A stretch of DNA of 64,000 bases from Clostridiales bacterium (GCA_902363045.1 CABIYX010000011.1:1-64000); one strand, 5' to 3'. Positions 36,208 to 45,088 are shown, counted from the first letter of the stretch. Made by a program: numbers and translations. The notes: generated by a model from the letters alone, not told the origin.

Positions 36208-36378
36208 CGGCGCACCGTAAGGCTCCCTTCGTAAAGGGAGCTGTCGAGCGAAGCGAGACTGAGGGTTTTCCTTTTCCCCGAAGGGGAAAATCCTCCGTCA
36301 TTTGCTTCGCAAATGCCACCTCCTTTTGCGAAAGGAGGCTTAAGAGGAAAGGAAAACATATACTATGAGTCTGACAAG
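36208..36378 (+). repeat. 171-bp multi-hairpin repeat including the yhbY start, copy 1
   Basis: Matches 36924-37094 at a constant offset of 716 with a few mismatches. It contains at least four hairpins: CTCCCTT / AAGGGAG, TTTTCCCC / GGGGAAAA, CATTTGC / GCAAATG and CCTCCTTT / AAAGGAGG. It ends with the ribosome site and first codons of yhbY (MSLT). Confidence 0.9.
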
Positions 36379-36685
36379 CAAACAGCGGGCCCAGCTACGC
36401 GGCCTGGCGAACAACATTGATACGATTTTGATCGTGGGGAAGGACGGCATTGGGGACAACCTGGTGCAGCAGGCCAACGAGGCTCTGGAGGCCCGGGAGC
36501 TCATCAAGGGCCGGGTGCTGGAGACCTCCCTCATGTCCGCCCGGGAGGCGGCGGAGGCCCTGGCTCCCCGGACCCGCAGCGAGGTGGTACAGGTCATCGG
36601 CACAAAATTTGTCCTGTACCGCCCCAGCCACAAGAAGGACCTGAAGAATAAGATCGTTCTGGTGGCGGACAAGAAGAAAGCGTAA
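36365..36685 (+). CDS. yhbY: YhbY family RNA-binding protein (CRM domain)
   Basis: A 106-residue KH-like CRM domain protein associated with pre-50S ribosomes. Conserved segments: LTSKQRAQLRGLAN, TILIVGKDGIGDNLV (with the GxxG loop), LIKGRVLETS, VQVIGTKFVLYR. The ribosome site AGAGGAAAGG lies in the repeat that precedes it, so the repeat supplies its translation start region. Usually close to nadD, as here. Confidence 0.93.
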   Translation: MSLTSKQRAQLRGLANNIDTILIVGKDGIGDNLVQQANEALEARELIKGRVLETSLMSAREAAEALAPRTRSEVVQVIGTKFVLYRPSHKKDLKNKIVLVADKKKA

Positions 36686-36923
36686 CACACCTATATACAG
36701 GGGCGGTTCTGCCGTGTGTAGGGCGCGACGACTCGGCGCGCCGTTTTGTAGGGGGAGGCGCGCCGCGATCATTTTCTCTTCTCCGCAAACCCAAACGTCC
36801 CATCGGGGCGGGAACGGGCCGATGAGGACATCGGCCCCTACAAAATACGCATTGCACGTAGGACCGGGGCTTGCCCCGGCCGCCCTTGAAGGAGAAAATC
36901 CAATGTCAAAGGGCGCGACGACT
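36686..36923. repeat. cluster of short palindromic repeats between yhbY and the second copy
   Basis: GGGCGCGACGACTCGGCGC occurs at 36721-36739 and 36911-36929. GGGCCGATG / CATCGGCCC lies near 36810-36838, followed by CCTAC, and CCGGGGC / GCCCCGG near 36864. These are REP-type units; no gene is seen. Confidence 0.7.
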
Positions 36924-37094
36924 CGGCGCACCGTAAGGCTCCCTTCGCAAAGGGAGCTGTCGAGCGAAGCGAGACTGAGGGTTTTCCTTTTCCCCGAAGG
37001 GGAAAATCCTCCGTCATTTGCTTCGCAAATGCCACCTCCTTTTGCGAAAGGAGGCTTAAGAGGAAAGGAAAACATATACCATGAGTCTGACAAG
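36924..37094 (+). repeat. 171-bp multi-hairpin repeat, copy 2
   Basis: Second copy of the yhbY leader repeat, including the ribosome site, ATG (37081) and first four to six codons, now attached to a different, damaged gene. Confidence 0.9.
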
Positions 37095-37267
37095 AAAACA
37101 GAGGGAGGACGGCGAGCTGTGGAATATCATGGTCGGCCCCCCGGGGGGCTTTCGCCAGCGACGGGACAAATGATTGGCGCATCATTGACGGCGAAAAGCT
37201 GTGGCAGGAGCTGAACGCCCTGCTGCCGGAGTTCGTAGGCGTTGACAGCCTGCGCACCGGCTGCTGA
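37081..37267 (+). pseudogene. yhbY start fused to a frameshifted remnant of a 37297-type gene
   Basis: From the ATG the frame reads MSLTRKQREDGELWNIMVG and stops soon after. One base shift later, the sequence reads FASDGTNDWRIIDG and EKLWQELNALLPEF. This resembles the C-terminus of the next gene (VILGSRGGF, AWRILEGGQLWQELQPLLPEL). It is therefore a 3' fragment of a paralogue with a +1 frameshift near a G-run at about 37141-37152, joined to a copied yhbY 5' end. Confidence 0.8.
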
Positions 37268-37296
37268 AACAGGGGCGGCGAACGAGGGAGAACTCC

Positions 37297-37704
37297 ATGA
37301 AAAAATATGTGGCTGCCATTTGGATCGCAGCAGTACTGGCGGTGGGCGGATTCCTGGCCTGGTGGTATCTCCCCCGGCCACTGGTGAGAGATCTGCCGCT
37401 GGTGAAGATTCAAATGTTTGACGTCGGGACCGGTGCTGACATAGACCTGACAGAACAAGTAGATCTTCCGGCGGTGATGGAGTTGTTGGGTGAAGCGGAA
37501 TGCTGCCCCCAGTGGCGGCCTGGTCCTCACAGCAATGAGGAATATCCGCTGGACATCAAATTTTCCGGCGGGGGAGAGCATTGGATCGTGATACTGGGGA
37601 GCAGAGGCGGTTTTGCTGTGGACAATTCCCCAAAAATTGCCTGGCGTATCCTGGAAGGCGGTCAGCTGTGGCAGGAGCTCCAGCCCCTGCTGCCGGAACT
37701 TTGA
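37297..37704 (+). CDS. membrane-anchored hypothetical protein
   Basis: A 135-residue protein with one N-terminal hydrophobic helix (VAAIWIAAVLAVGGFLAWWY, residues 5-24) after a Met-Lys-Lys start, and an outside domain ending WRILEGGQLWQELQPLLPEL. There is no lipobox cysteine. No family recognised. A broken relative lies just upstream, so it belongs to a small duplicated family. The ribosome site is weak (GAGGGAG 8 bases upstream). Confidence 0.65.
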   Translation: MKKYVAAIWIAAVLAVGGFLAWWYLPRPLVRDLPLVKIQMFDVGTGADIDLTEQVDLPAVMELLGEAECCPQWRPGPHSNEEYPLDIKFSGGGEHWIVILGSRGGFAVDNSPKIAWRILEGGQLWQELQPLLPEL

Positions 37705-37767
37705 GTATGCTCCTTCTCCGTTCGGAGGAGGAGAGAAAATAAACATGACAGGAGAGGTGACGGCTGT

Positions 37768-38979
37768 ATGAAGATCGGGATCTACGGCGGGACCTTTAAC
37801 CCACCCCATCTGGGGCATCTGGCGGCGGCCCGGACGGCGCTGGACGCACTGAAGCTGGACAAGCTGATCTTGATGCCTGCGGCGGTGCCGCCCCACAAGG
37901 TGCTGCCGGAAAACAGCCCCGCCCAGGAGCACCGGCTGGCCATGGTGGAGCGGATGGCGGATGCCATGGAGCGTCCCGGAGCTGTGGAAGTGTCCACCCT
38001 GGAGTTGGAGCGGGAGGGGAAAAGCTATACCTCTGATACGCTGGAGGCCATCCACCGGCAGTATCCGGAGGCGGAGCTGTGGCTGCTGATGGGGACGGAT
38101 ATGTTCCTCACCCTGCATTTGTGGCATGAGCCAGGGACGATCCTCCGCCTGGCCGGGATCTGCGCCTTCGGGAGGTCTGAACAGGACGGAGAGGATGTCT
38201 TTGCCCCCCAACGGGAGTTTTTAAGCAAGACCTACCCCGATGCGCGGATCGCAACCATCACCCTGCCCGGACTGGTGGACATCTCTTCTACCCAGCTGCG
38301 GGAACTTCTGGCCCGGGAGCGGGGGAGCGAGTACCTGCTGCCGTCGGTGTACGGCTATATTCTGATGAACCGCCTGTATGGCACCTATCCCTGCCTGAAG
38401 CGTCTGGAACTGCCGGAGCTGCGGGCCTGCTCCTATTCCATGATCCGCCACAAGCGGGTGGCCCATGTGATGGGGGTGGAGGAAGAGGCGGTCAAGCTGG
38501 CTAAATTCTGGGGCGCAGACCCGGAACTGGCCCGCCACGCAGGGATTTTGCACGATTGTACCAAATACCTGGAGCTGACATCCCAGTTGCATTTGTGCGC
38601 GAAATATGGTATTGAATTAGATGCTTTAGAGCAGAAAGCGGTCAAGCTGCTCCACTCCAAGACTGGTGCGTGTATGGCCCGGTATGTTTTTGGGGAACCT
38701 GATGAGGTATACGAGGCCATCTTCTGGCACACCACAGGCAAGGCGGACATGGCGCTGCTGGACAAGATCCTGTACATGGCGGACTACATAGAGCCGAACC
38801 GGGACTTTGAAGGCGTGGAGCGCCTGCGGAAGCTGGCCTATACCGATCTGGATCAGGCCATGCTGCTGGGAGTGAAGTCTACCATCCGGGAGATGGAGGA
38901 GCGGGGCGTTCCCGTCCACATCAATACCATTCAAGCCAGACAGTGGCTGCTTGACCGGGGCGTGAAGCTGGAGGAATAA
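37768..38979 (+). CDS. nadD: nicotinate-nucleotide adenylyltransferase fused to YqeK-type HD hydrolase
   Basis: A 403-residue fusion. Residues 1-195 are NadD, which makes nicotinate adenine dinucleotide: GGTFNPPHLGHL near residue 8 and ISSTQLR near 172. Residues about 215-403 are a YqeK-like HD domain: HKRVAHVMGVEEEAVKLA, HAGILHDCTK (the HD metal ligands), FWHTTGKADM and YMADYIEPNRDF. YqeK hydrolyses Ap4A symmetrically. In most Firmicutes the two are separate adjacent genes, nadD-yqeK-rsfS. No stop or frameshift separates them here. GAGAGGTG precedes the ATG. Confidence 0.95.
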   Translation: MKIGIYGGTFNPPHLGHLAAARTALDALKLDKLILMPAAVPPHKVLPENSPAQEHRLAMVERMADAMERPGAVEVSTLELEREGKSYTSDTLEAIHRQYPEAELWLLMGTDMFLTLHLWHEPGTILRLAGICAFGRSEQDGEDVFAPQREFLSKTYPDARIATITLPGLVDISSTQLRELLARERGSEYLLPSVYGYILMNRLYGTYPCLKRLELPELRACSYSMIRHKRVAHVMGVEEEAVKLAKFWGADPELARHAGILHDCTKYLELTSQLHLCAKYGIELDALEQKAVKLLHSKTGACMARYVFGEPDEVYEAIFWHTTGKADMALLDKILYMADYIEPNRDFEGVERLRKLAYTDLDQAMLLGVKSTIREMEERGVPVHINTIQARQWLLDRGVKLEE

Positions 38980-38985
38980 GACGAG

Positions 38986-40599
38986 ATGAGCGGAAAAAGA
39001 GAGACAACACCCCACCGGCAGCGCCGGCAGTCCTCCGGACTGGCCGGCTGGTGGCGGCAGCATCGGGAGTGGGTGGCAGGGCTGGACCGGCGGCAGAAGC
39101 TTCGCTACCGGCTGTTTCAGACACTGGTGATCCTTTCCGTCCTGGTGATCGGGGTGTGGCTGGGACTGAAAATGTGGATGAAGCTGCCGGAGATCCCGGA
39201 CCCGTCTGGTGGGACCGGGACCACCCAGGGGGAGGGGGAGCCGAATTTTGACGGGGCGGAGCTGCCCGACGTGGCCAAGAGCGGCCGGCGGCCCGGGGTG
39301 TATACCTTCCTGCTGGTGGGTCAGGACACCGCCGGAGGCGGCAACACCGACACCATGCTGCTGATCACCTTTGACAGCAAGGCAAAGACGGTCCACGGCA
39401 TGAGCCTGCCCCGGGACACCATGATCAACACCAGCCGCAAGGGCAGCGGCCACCGCCTGAACGCGGTGTATAACTTCAATAAAGGCAGCGATCCGGACAC
39501 CCAGCTGGTCAACGGCGTTACCGCGCTGAAAAAAGAGGTGGGCAAGCTCACCGGCATCGTCCCTGACTTCTATGTGGTCGTTCAGTGGGAGGCGGTGGGC
39601 CGACTGGTGGAGGCCATTGGCGGTGTCCACTTTGAGGTGCCGTTCGATATGGACTATGACGACCCGACTCCCGGGCAGGATCTTCACATCCATTTGAAGA
39701 AGGGCTATCAGGAACTGAACGGAGAGCAGGCTATGGGTCTGATCCGCTGGCGGCACAATAACGACTATTCTGTGCAGTACCCCAACGGGGACCTGGGCCG
39801 GGTCCAGACCCAGCAGGCATTCCTGAAGGCGGTGGCGGCGGAGTGCCTGAAGCCGGAGATCCTGCTGAAGGTCACCAGCCTGGCCGAGATTTTTATGGAA
39901 AATGTGAGTACCGACCTTTCCCTGGGCAATCTGCTGGCCTTTGCCCAGCTGGCTGTGGGGATGGACGCGGAGCAGGACATCCAGTTTATCACCATGCCCA
40001 ACCAGGACGCCCACTACCCCAGGGTGTCCATGGTCCTGCCTGTGGTGGACGAGCTGCTGGCCGCCTTGAACGACGGCTTCAACCCCTATGTGGATCAGAT
40101 CCGGGCCAGCGATCTCCAGGTCCTGGTCCGAAACAGTGACGGGAGCTACTCCGTCACCGGCGGGACCCTGCTGGACGAGACCCTGTCCCGGCCCAGAGGC
40201 GGCGGGTCCTCCTCCGGCGGCGGCCAGACTGCGGACGAACCGGAGGCGCCGGAGGAGGAGCTTCCGGATCCGGACGGGTCCCAGGTCCTGCCGCCGGATG
40301 GCTCCCAGACCCTCCCCCCGGACGGGTCTCAGGAGCTGCCTCCGGACGGCTCTCAGGAGCAGACTCCGGATGGCTCCCAGGGCGGCGGTCAGACGGTCCC
40401 GCCGTCTGAGAGCGGCGGAGACAGCAGCCTGCCGGAGCCCGGAGGCTCTCAGGACGCCGGGAACGGCGAGACGGGCCAGCAGCCGGAGCCCCCTGCGGAG
40501 GGGGGCGCTTCCACCGGCGGGACAGAGGGCAGCGAGGGAATGACCGTGTCCGAGCTGCCTGACTGGCTCAACCCCACGGGGCTGGAGCCGGCGGCCTGA
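38986..40599 (+). CDS. LytR-CpsA-Psr (LCP) family cell-wall glycopolymer transferase
   Basis: A 537-residue protein. A basic cytoplasmic N-terminus is followed by one membrane helix (residues about 45-65) and an LCP domain (about 103-385) with the family pieces FLLVGQDT, NTDTMLLITFDSK, GMSLPRDTMIN, HRLNAVYNFNKG and the Arg-rich IRWRHN. LCP enzymes attach wall teichoic acid or other glycans to peptidoglycan. The C-terminal 130 residues are Pro/Gly/Ser-rich and contain five tandem units of the type PPDGSQxL (nucleotides about 40258-40385). GGAGG before the ATG lies in the end of nadD, 6 bases away, so it is coupled to it. Confidence 0.93.
   Translation: MSGKRETTPHRQRRQSSGLAGWWRQHREWVAGLDRRQKLRYRLFQTLVILSVLVIGVWLGLKMWMKLPEIPDPSGGTGTTQGEGEPNFDGAELPDVAKSGRRPGVYTFLLVGQDTAGGGNTDTMLLITFDSKAKTVHGMSLPRDTMINTSRKGSGHRLNAVYNFNKGSDPDTQLVNGVTALKKEVGKLTGIVPDFYVVVQWEAVGRLVEAIGGVHFEVPFDMDYDDPTPGQDLHIHLKKGYQELNGEQAMGLIRWRHNNDYSVQYPNGDLGRVQTQQAFLKAVAAECLKPEILLKVTSLAEIFMENVSTDLSLGNLLAFAQLAVGMDAEQDIQFITMPNQDAHYPRVSMVLPVVDELLAALNDGFNPYVDQIRASDLQVLVRNSDGSYSVTGGTLLDETLSRPRGGGSSSGGGQTADEPEAPEEELPDPDGSQVLPPDGSQTLPPDGSQELPPDGSQEQTPDGSQGGGQTVPPSESGGDSSLPEPGGSQDAGNGETGQQPEPPAEGGASTGGTEGSEGMTVSELPDWLNPTGLEPAA
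40258..40385 (+). repeat. tandem coding repeats in the LCP protein tail
   Basis: Five imperfect 21- to 24-bp units encoding PDGSQ plus two or three variable residues. Such repeats can vary in number between strains. Confidence 0.8.
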
Positions 40600-40689
40600 G
40601 CCGCACCAGCCCTGAGATGAGACAGAACCACAAAAGAGCCCGCCCTGCCCCGGAGGGGGTGGGGCGGCATACAGAAAGGAGAAGCGCCT

Positions 40690-41049
40690 GTGACTTCTTA
40701 TGAGAGCGCGATTTTACTGGCAAAAGCCCTGGACGGGAAAAAGGGAGAAGAGATCAAGGTCCTGAAAACGGAGGGGCTGACCACCTTGGCAGACTACTTT
40801 GTGATCTGCACCGCCACCTCCACCACACAGATCAAGGCCATGTCCGACGCCTGTGAGGAGGCCATGGAGAAGCAGGGGGAGCGGGTCCACCACATCGAGG
40901 GCCACCGGGGCGGCACCTGGCTGCTGATGGATTTTTCCTCTGTGGTGGTCCATATCTTCATGGATGAGGCCCGGAAGTTCTATGATCTGGAGCGCCTCTG
41001 GGGCGACGCGGAGGAGGTCCCTCTGGACGATGTGCTGAAGGGGGAGTGA
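40690..41049 (+). CDS. rsfS: ribosome silencing factor RsfS
   Basis: A 119-residue factor of the RsfS/DUF143 family that binds L14 of the 50S subunit and blocks subunit joining in starvation. Conserved: KGEEIKVLKTEGLTTLADYFVICTATSTTQIKAM and EGHRGGTWLLMDFSSVVVHIF, then FYDLERLWGDAE. The start is GTG with AGGAG 8 bases upstream. Its place after nadD-yqeK is the standard one; an LCP gene is inserted between. A GC hairpin near 40652-40677 separates it from the LCP gene. Confidence 0.96.
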   Translation: MTSYESAILLAKALDGKKGEEIKVLKTEGLTTLADYFVICTATSTTQIKAMSDACEEAMEKQGERVHHIEGHRGGTWLLMDFSSVVVHIFMDEARKFYDLERLWGDAEEVPLDDVLKGE

Positions 41050-41081
41050 GCGGCCGGCGCGCCGCTTTCCGGCCAAATCCC

Positions 41082-41110
41082 TTGACAACCCCTTGGAAAT
41101 CCCATATAAT
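41082..41110 (+). promoter_or_regulatory. consensus promoter of the valS T-box leader
   Basis: TTGACA (41082-41087), 17 bases, TATAAT (41105-41110): a perfect match to the vegetative consensus. Confidence 0.93.
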
Positions 41111-41116
41111 GAGGTC

Positions 41117-41356
41117 TTGTAAAAGCGTTGCGGAAGAGGAGTACCCCACCGCGGGCGGCAGAGAGAGGAGACGGATGGTGCAAGTCTCCCCGCCGGATGG
41201 GGGAAGGTGGCTTCCAAGCTCTGCCCCCGAAATCCAGTAAGGGGCGGCGGTCCCCCCGTTACCGGGCTGTGAGCGTCCCCTTTGGGGAAAATCAGGTGGT
41301 ACCGCGGACAGGATCTTGTTCGCCCTGAGCCTTTTTGGCTCAGGGCGTTTTTTGTT
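41117..41356 (+). ncRNA. T-box leader, probably valine-specific
   Basis: The anticodon-like logic is visible: stem I base GGAAG / CTTCC (41132-41136 and 41211-41215), the AGGAGTA loop E strand (41137-41143) opposite GAAGGTGG (41203-41210), stem CCCCA / TGGGG, and the AGAGAG region above. The T-box itself (AGGTGGTACCGCGG, 41294-41307) is followed by the terminator. The valine codon GTG (41207-41209) lies in the specifier loop after GAA-G. Uncharged tRNA-Val would bind and favour antitermination. The specifier call is inferred partly from valS downstream. Confidence 0.9.
41321..41356 (+). terminator. T-box terminator
   Basis: CGCCCTGAGCC / GGCTCAGGGCG with loop TTTTT, followed by TTTTTTG. It lies 12 bases before the next start codon. 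Confidence 0.93.
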
Positions 41357-41368
41357 TGGAGGTGTGAT

Positions 41369-41878
41369 GTGGAATTTATCAATGAGACGCGCTGCAATGA
41401 GCGGACCGTCCTGGCGATGAACCGGGCCTCCATCCGGGCAACCCACCGGTGGAGCAGTTTGTCCCTCCGGCTGCTGGGCGGGGCCTGCGGTGTGTTTTTG
41501 CTCCGGGCGGCCGCACGGCTCGGGTTTCCCTCCCTGGGTGGGATCTCAGCCGGACTGATGGGCGGCGGGCTGTTGCTGTGGGTGCTGTTTTTAAACCACA
41601 TCCGCGCCTGGATCGTGATCCGTCTGGTGCTGAAGGGAGAACAGCTGCACCGGGCCGCATTTGACGAGGAGGGCTGTACCATCCGCAGCGGCGGGGACGA
41701 GGTCCGCCTGTCCTATGACCAGGTTGCCGCCTTCTACGAGGACCAGCGCTACTTCTTCCTGATGCTGAACCGGCACCAGGGATATGCCCTGGAGAAGCAG
41801 GGGTTCCGCTCCGGCCAGCCGGACGCCTTCCGGACCTTTCTGGAGCGCAAGGCGGATTGCAGGGCCCAGCGGGTCTGA
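41369..41878 (+). CDS. YcxB-like membrane protein, first gene under the T-box
   Basis: A 169-residue protein with two hydrophobic helices at about residues 32-48 and 58-77 and a C-terminal globular part with YDQVAAFYEDQRYFFLMLNRHQGYALEKQGF, as in YcxB-like proteins. GGAGG lies 8 bases before the GTG start, right after the terminator T-run; the longer frame would read through the T-box and is not used. valS starts 76 bases downstream on the same transcript. Function unknown. Confidence 0.75.
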   Translation: MEFINETRCNERTVLAMNRASIRATHRWSSLSLRLLGGACGVFLLRAAARLGFPSLGGISAGLMGGGLLLWVLFLNHIRAWIVIRLVLKGEQLHRAAFDEEGCTIRSGGDEVRLSYDQVAAFYEDQRYFFLMLNRHQGYALEKQGFRSGQPDAFRTFLERKADCRAQRV

Positions 41879-41954
41879 GAAAATGACCAGTGGCTGGAGG
41901 GAGCTGGCGCTCCCGGCGGCCAGACGATAATTTGAGAACAGGACGTGAGATCGC

Positions 41955-44597
41955 ATGAAAAAAGAACTGCCAAAGGTTTATGAGCCCCAGGAGGTAGAGT
42001 CCCGGATCTATGAGACCTGGGAGAAGAACGGCTGCTTCAAGGGCCGTCGGGATCCCAAGCGGAAGCCCTTCACCATCGTGATGCCGCCCCCCAATGTGAC
42101 GGGACAGCTGCACATGGGCCACGCCATGGACTCCACCCTCCAGGACATCCTCATCCGCTTCAAGCGGATGCAGGGCTATGCCGCCCTGTGGGTCCCCGGC
42201 ACCGACCACGCGGGCATCGCCACCCAGATCAAGGTGGAGGAGGAACTGCGGGTGAAGGAAGGCCTGACCCGCTATGACCTGGGCCGGGACAAGTTCCTGG
42301 AGCGGGTGTGGGACTGGAAGCGCCAGTATGGCAACCGCATCGTGGAGCAGCAGAAGAAGCTGGGCGCCTCCTGTGACTGGGACCGGGCCCGGTTCACCAT
42401 GGACGAGGGCTGCTCCAAGGCTGTGCGGGAGACCTTCTGTGAGCTGTATGAGAAGGGCCTTATCTATAAGGGCAGCCGGATCATCAACTGGTGTCCCCAC
42501 TGCGTCACCGCCCTCTCCGACGCGGAGGTGGAGTATCAGGACAAGCCTGGCCACCTGTGGTATATCCGCTATCCCCTGACCGACGGCTCCGGCGACCTGG
42601 TGGTGGCTACCACCCGGCCTGAGACTATGATGGGCGACACCGGCGTGGCGGTGAACCCGGAGGACGAACGCTTTAAGCACCTGGTGGGCAAGACCTGCAT
42701 CCTGCCCATTATGAACCGGGAGATCCCCATTGTGGCCGACGAGTATGTGGAGCTGGGCTTCGGCACCGGCGCGGTGAAGATGACCCCCGCCCACGACCCC
42801 AACGACTTTGAGGTTGGCCTGCGCCACAACCTGGAGACCATCCGGGTCCTGGACGACAACGGTGTGGTCAACGCCAATGGCGGCAAGTACGAGGGCATGG
42901 ACCGCTATGAGTGCCGCCAGGCCATCGTAAAGGATTTGGAGGAGCAGGGCTATCTGGTCAAGACCGAGCCGTACAGCCACAATGTGGGCACCTGCTACCG
43001 CTGTCACAACGACGTGGAGCCCATCATCTCCGCCCAGTGGTTCGTCAAGATGAAGCCCCTGGCCGAGGAGGCCATCCGGGTGGTGGAGCAGGGGGAGACC
43101 AAGTTCGTCCCCGACCGTTTCTCCAAGACCTATCTGAACTGGATGGAGAACGTCCACGACTGGTGCATCAGCCGCCAGCTGTGGTGGGGCCATCAGATCC
43201 CTGTGTGGTACTGTGCCGACTGCGGTAAGATGACCGTCAGCCGGGAGGACCCCACCCAGTGCCAGCACTGCGGATCTGAGAACATCACCCGGGACCCCGA
43301 TGTGCTGGATACCTGGTTCTCCAGCGCCCTGTGGCCCTTCTCCACCCTGGGCTGGCCGGAAAAGACGGAGGATCTGGACTACTTCTATCCCACCGACGTA
43401 CTGGTCACCGGCTATGACATCATCTTCTTCTGGGTGGCCCGGATGATCTTCTCCGCCTGCGAGCAGACCAAGCGGCCGCCCTTCCACACCGTGTTCATCC
43501 ACGGCCTGGTCCGGGACGACAAGGGCCGGAAGATGAGCAAATCCCTGGGCAACGGAATTGATCCCCTGGAGATCGCCGACAAGTACGGCGCGGACGCCCT
43601 GCGCTTCAATCTGGTCACCGGCAACAGCCCCGGCAATGATATGCGCTTCTACACGGAGCGCTGCGAGGCCATGCGCAACTTCGCCAACAAGATCTGGAAC
43701 GCCAGCCGCTTCCTGATGATGAACCTGACCATCGACTGCTGCCGCCTGCCGGAGAAGCTGGAGCTGGAGGACAAGTGGATCCTCTCCAAGCTGAACACCG
43801 CCGTCCGGGAGATCACGGAGAACATGGAGCGCTATGAGCTGGGCGTGGCGGCGCAGAAAATCTACGACTTCATCTGGGATGACTACTGTGACTGGTATAT
43901 CGAGCTGACCAAGACCCGCCTCCAGGGTGAGGACGGGGACAGCAAGGTCCGGGCCCAGCAGGTGCTGTGTCATGTCCTGACCCAGATGCTCAAGCTGCTG
44001 CATCCCTTCATGCCCTTCATCACGGAGGAGATCTGGCAGGCTCTGCCCCACGAGGACGGGGTGGAGGAGGGCTCCTTCCTGATGCTCCAGACCTGGCCCG
44101 AGTATCAGGCGGAACTGGACTTCCCCACCGAGGCGAAGGCTATGGAGCTCATCATGGACGCCATCCGCGCCGTCCGCACCCGCCGCAGCGAGATGAACGT
44201 GCCCCCCTCCAAGAAGGCGCACCTCACCGTGGCCACCGATGAGGCGGCAGTGTTCCAGCTGGGTGTGCCCTTCCTGAAAAAGATGGCTTATGCCAGCGAA
44301 GTGACTATCGTGCCCGCCGGCCAGGCCGCCGAGGCTGCCGGCCAGGTCACGGTGGTGACCCACGCCGCCCAGGTGTCTATGCCCCTGGCGGAGCTGGTGG
44401 ACCTGGAGAAGGAGAAGGCCCGCTTGGAGAAGGAGCTGAAGAAAAACAGCGCTGAGCTGGAGAAACTCAACGCCAAGCTGGCCAATCCGGGCTTTGTGAA
44501 CAAGGCGCCGGAGCATGTGGTCAAGGCGGAGCAGGAGCGCTCCGTCCAGCTCACCGAACTGGTGGCCAAGCTGAAGGAACAGCTGAGCGGGATGTGA
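41955..44597 (+). CDS. valS: valyl-tRNA synthetase
   Basis: An 880-residue class I synthetase, normal length. The HIGH motif is HMGH in [15 protein letters not shown] near residue 50, the editing domain follows ([17 protein letters not shown]), KMSKS is present as [13 protein letters not shown] near 525, and a C-terminal coiled coil ([26 protein letters not shown]) ends it. It charges tRNA-Val and edits Thr-tRNA-Val. It is controlled by the T-box through the upstream YcxB-like gene. Confidence 0.98.
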   Translation: MKKELPKVYEPQEVESRIYETWEKNGCFKGRRDPKRKPFTIVMPPPNVTGQLHMGHAMDSTLQDILIRFKRMQGYAALWVPGTDHAGIATQIKVEEELRVKEGLTRYDLGRDKFLERVWDWKRQYGNRIVEQQKKLGASCDWDRARFTMDEGCSKAVRETFCELYEKGLIYKGSRIINWCPHCVTALSDAEVEYQDKPGHLWYIRYPLTDGSGDLVVATTRPETMMGDTGVAVNPEDERFKHLVGKTCILPIMNREIPIVADEYVELGFGTGAVKMTPAHDPNDFEVGLRHNLETIRVLDDNGVVNANGGKYEGMDRYECRQAIVKDLEEQGYLVKTEPYSHNVGTCYRCHNDVEPIISAQWFVKMKPLAEEAIRVVEQGETKFVPDRFSKTYLNWMENVHDWCISRQLWWGHQIPVWYCADCGKMTVSREDPTQCQHCGSENITRDPDVLDTWFSSALWPFSTLGWPEKTEDLDYFYPTDVLVTGYDIIFFWVARMIFSACEQTKRPPFHTVFIHGLVRDDKGRKMSKSLGNGIDPLEIADKYGADALRFNLVTGNSPGNDMRFYTERCEAMRNFANKIWNASRFLMMNLTIDCCRLPEKLELEDKWILSKLNTAVREITENMERYELGVAAQKIYDFIWDDYCDWYIELTKTRLQGEDGDSKVRAQQVLCHVLTQMLKLLHPFMPFITEEIWQALPHEDGVEEGSFLMLQTWPEYQAELDFPTEAKAMELIMDAIRAVRTRRSEMNVPPSKKAHLTVATDEAAVFQLGVPFLKKMAYASEVTIVPAGQAAEAAGQVTVVTHAAQVSMPLAELVDLEKEKARLEKELKKNSAELEKLNAKLANPGFVNKAPEHVVKAEQERSVQLTELVAKLKEQLSGM

Positions 44598-44608
44598 TCT
44601 GTATACAG

Positions 44609-44650
44609 CCGGTCTGTCTCCGTCCCTATTAAGGGGCGGAGACAGACCGG
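44609..44650. terminator. hairpin after valS
   Basis: CCGGTCTGTCTCCG / CGGAGACAGACCGG with a 14-base loop. No T-run follows, so it may stabilise the 3' end rather than terminate. Confidence 0.55.
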
Positions 44651-44705
44651 GCAGCTGGCGCGGAGGAGTAAAAATAAGAAAATCGGAAAGAATACAGTTT
44701 AGTGC

Positions 44706-44734
44706 TTGACAGAAGGCAAGTCCTATGGTAATAT
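44706..44734 (+). promoter_or_regulatory. promoter of the tRNA-Ser pair
   Basis: TTGACA (44706-44711), 17 bases, TAATAT (44729-44734), the same -35 and -10 as the tRNA-Gly promoter. Confidence 0.78.
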
Positions 44735-44763
44735 ATAACTCGCCTCTGATTGCAATGAGATGA

Positions 44764-44851
44764 GGAGAGATGTCCGAGTGGTTTAAGGAGCCGGTCTTGA
44801 AAACCGGTGACTCGTCAAGAGCCGTGGGTTCGAATCCCACTCTCTCCGCCA
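44764..44851 (+). tRNA. tRNA-Ser (TGA)
   Basis: An 88-nt class II tRNA: acceptor GGAGAGA / TCTCTCC, anticodon stem CCGGT / ACCGG with loop CTTGAAA (anticodon TGA), long variable arm, T-loop TTCGAAT and encoded CCA. Confidence 0.97.
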
Positions 44852-44893
44852 CTTTTTCATCCAGTTCTGATATGTGATGTCAGTTGTAGCCAT

Positions 44894-44985
44894 GCAGAAG
44901 TACCCAAGTGGCTATAAGGGGCTCCCCTGCTAAGGGAGTAGTCGGGTTAAACCGAGCGAGGGTTCGAATCCCTCCTTCTGCGCCA
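44894..44985 (+). tRNA. tRNA-Ser (GCT)
   Basis: A 92-nt class II tRNA: acceptor GCAGAAG / CTTCTGC, anticodon stem CTCCC / GGGAG with loop CTGCTAA (anticodon GCT), long variable arm and encoded CCA. Confidence 0.97.
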
Positions 44986-45020
44986 CGTGGCCGTAAAGTT
45001 TACTTTGCGGCCACGTTTTT
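44986..45020 (+). terminator. terminator after tRNA-Ser (GCT)
   Basis: CGTGGCCG / CGGCCACG with AAAGT / ACTTT inside and TTTTT after it. Confidence 0.9.
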
Positions 45021-45059
45021 CTATGAAGTTGAAAAATTGAAAAAAATCAGAAAATACAC

Positions 45060-45088
45060 TTGCATTTTCAAGGAAGCTGTGCTATTAT
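45060..45088 (+). promoter_or_regulatory. promoter of rpmE
   Basis: TTGCAT (45060-45065), 17 bases, TGC-TATTAT with -10 at 45083-45088. Confidence 0.75.

Noticed and set aside
36395..37093. Minus-strand frames in the yhbY repeat region (also 36081-36359)
   Set aside because: They translate the hairpin repeats (PPFAKGGGICEANDGGF) and the yhbY antisense strand. Such frames recur only because the repeat recurs.
40258..40385. Possible CRISPR-like array of short units
   Set aside because: The units are in frame in the LCP tail, encode PDGSQ repeats and have no unique spacers.
41379..44852. An 1157-codon frame antisense to valS
   Set aside because: Shadow of valS; it even runs through the T-box-controlled gene and a tRNA on the other strand.
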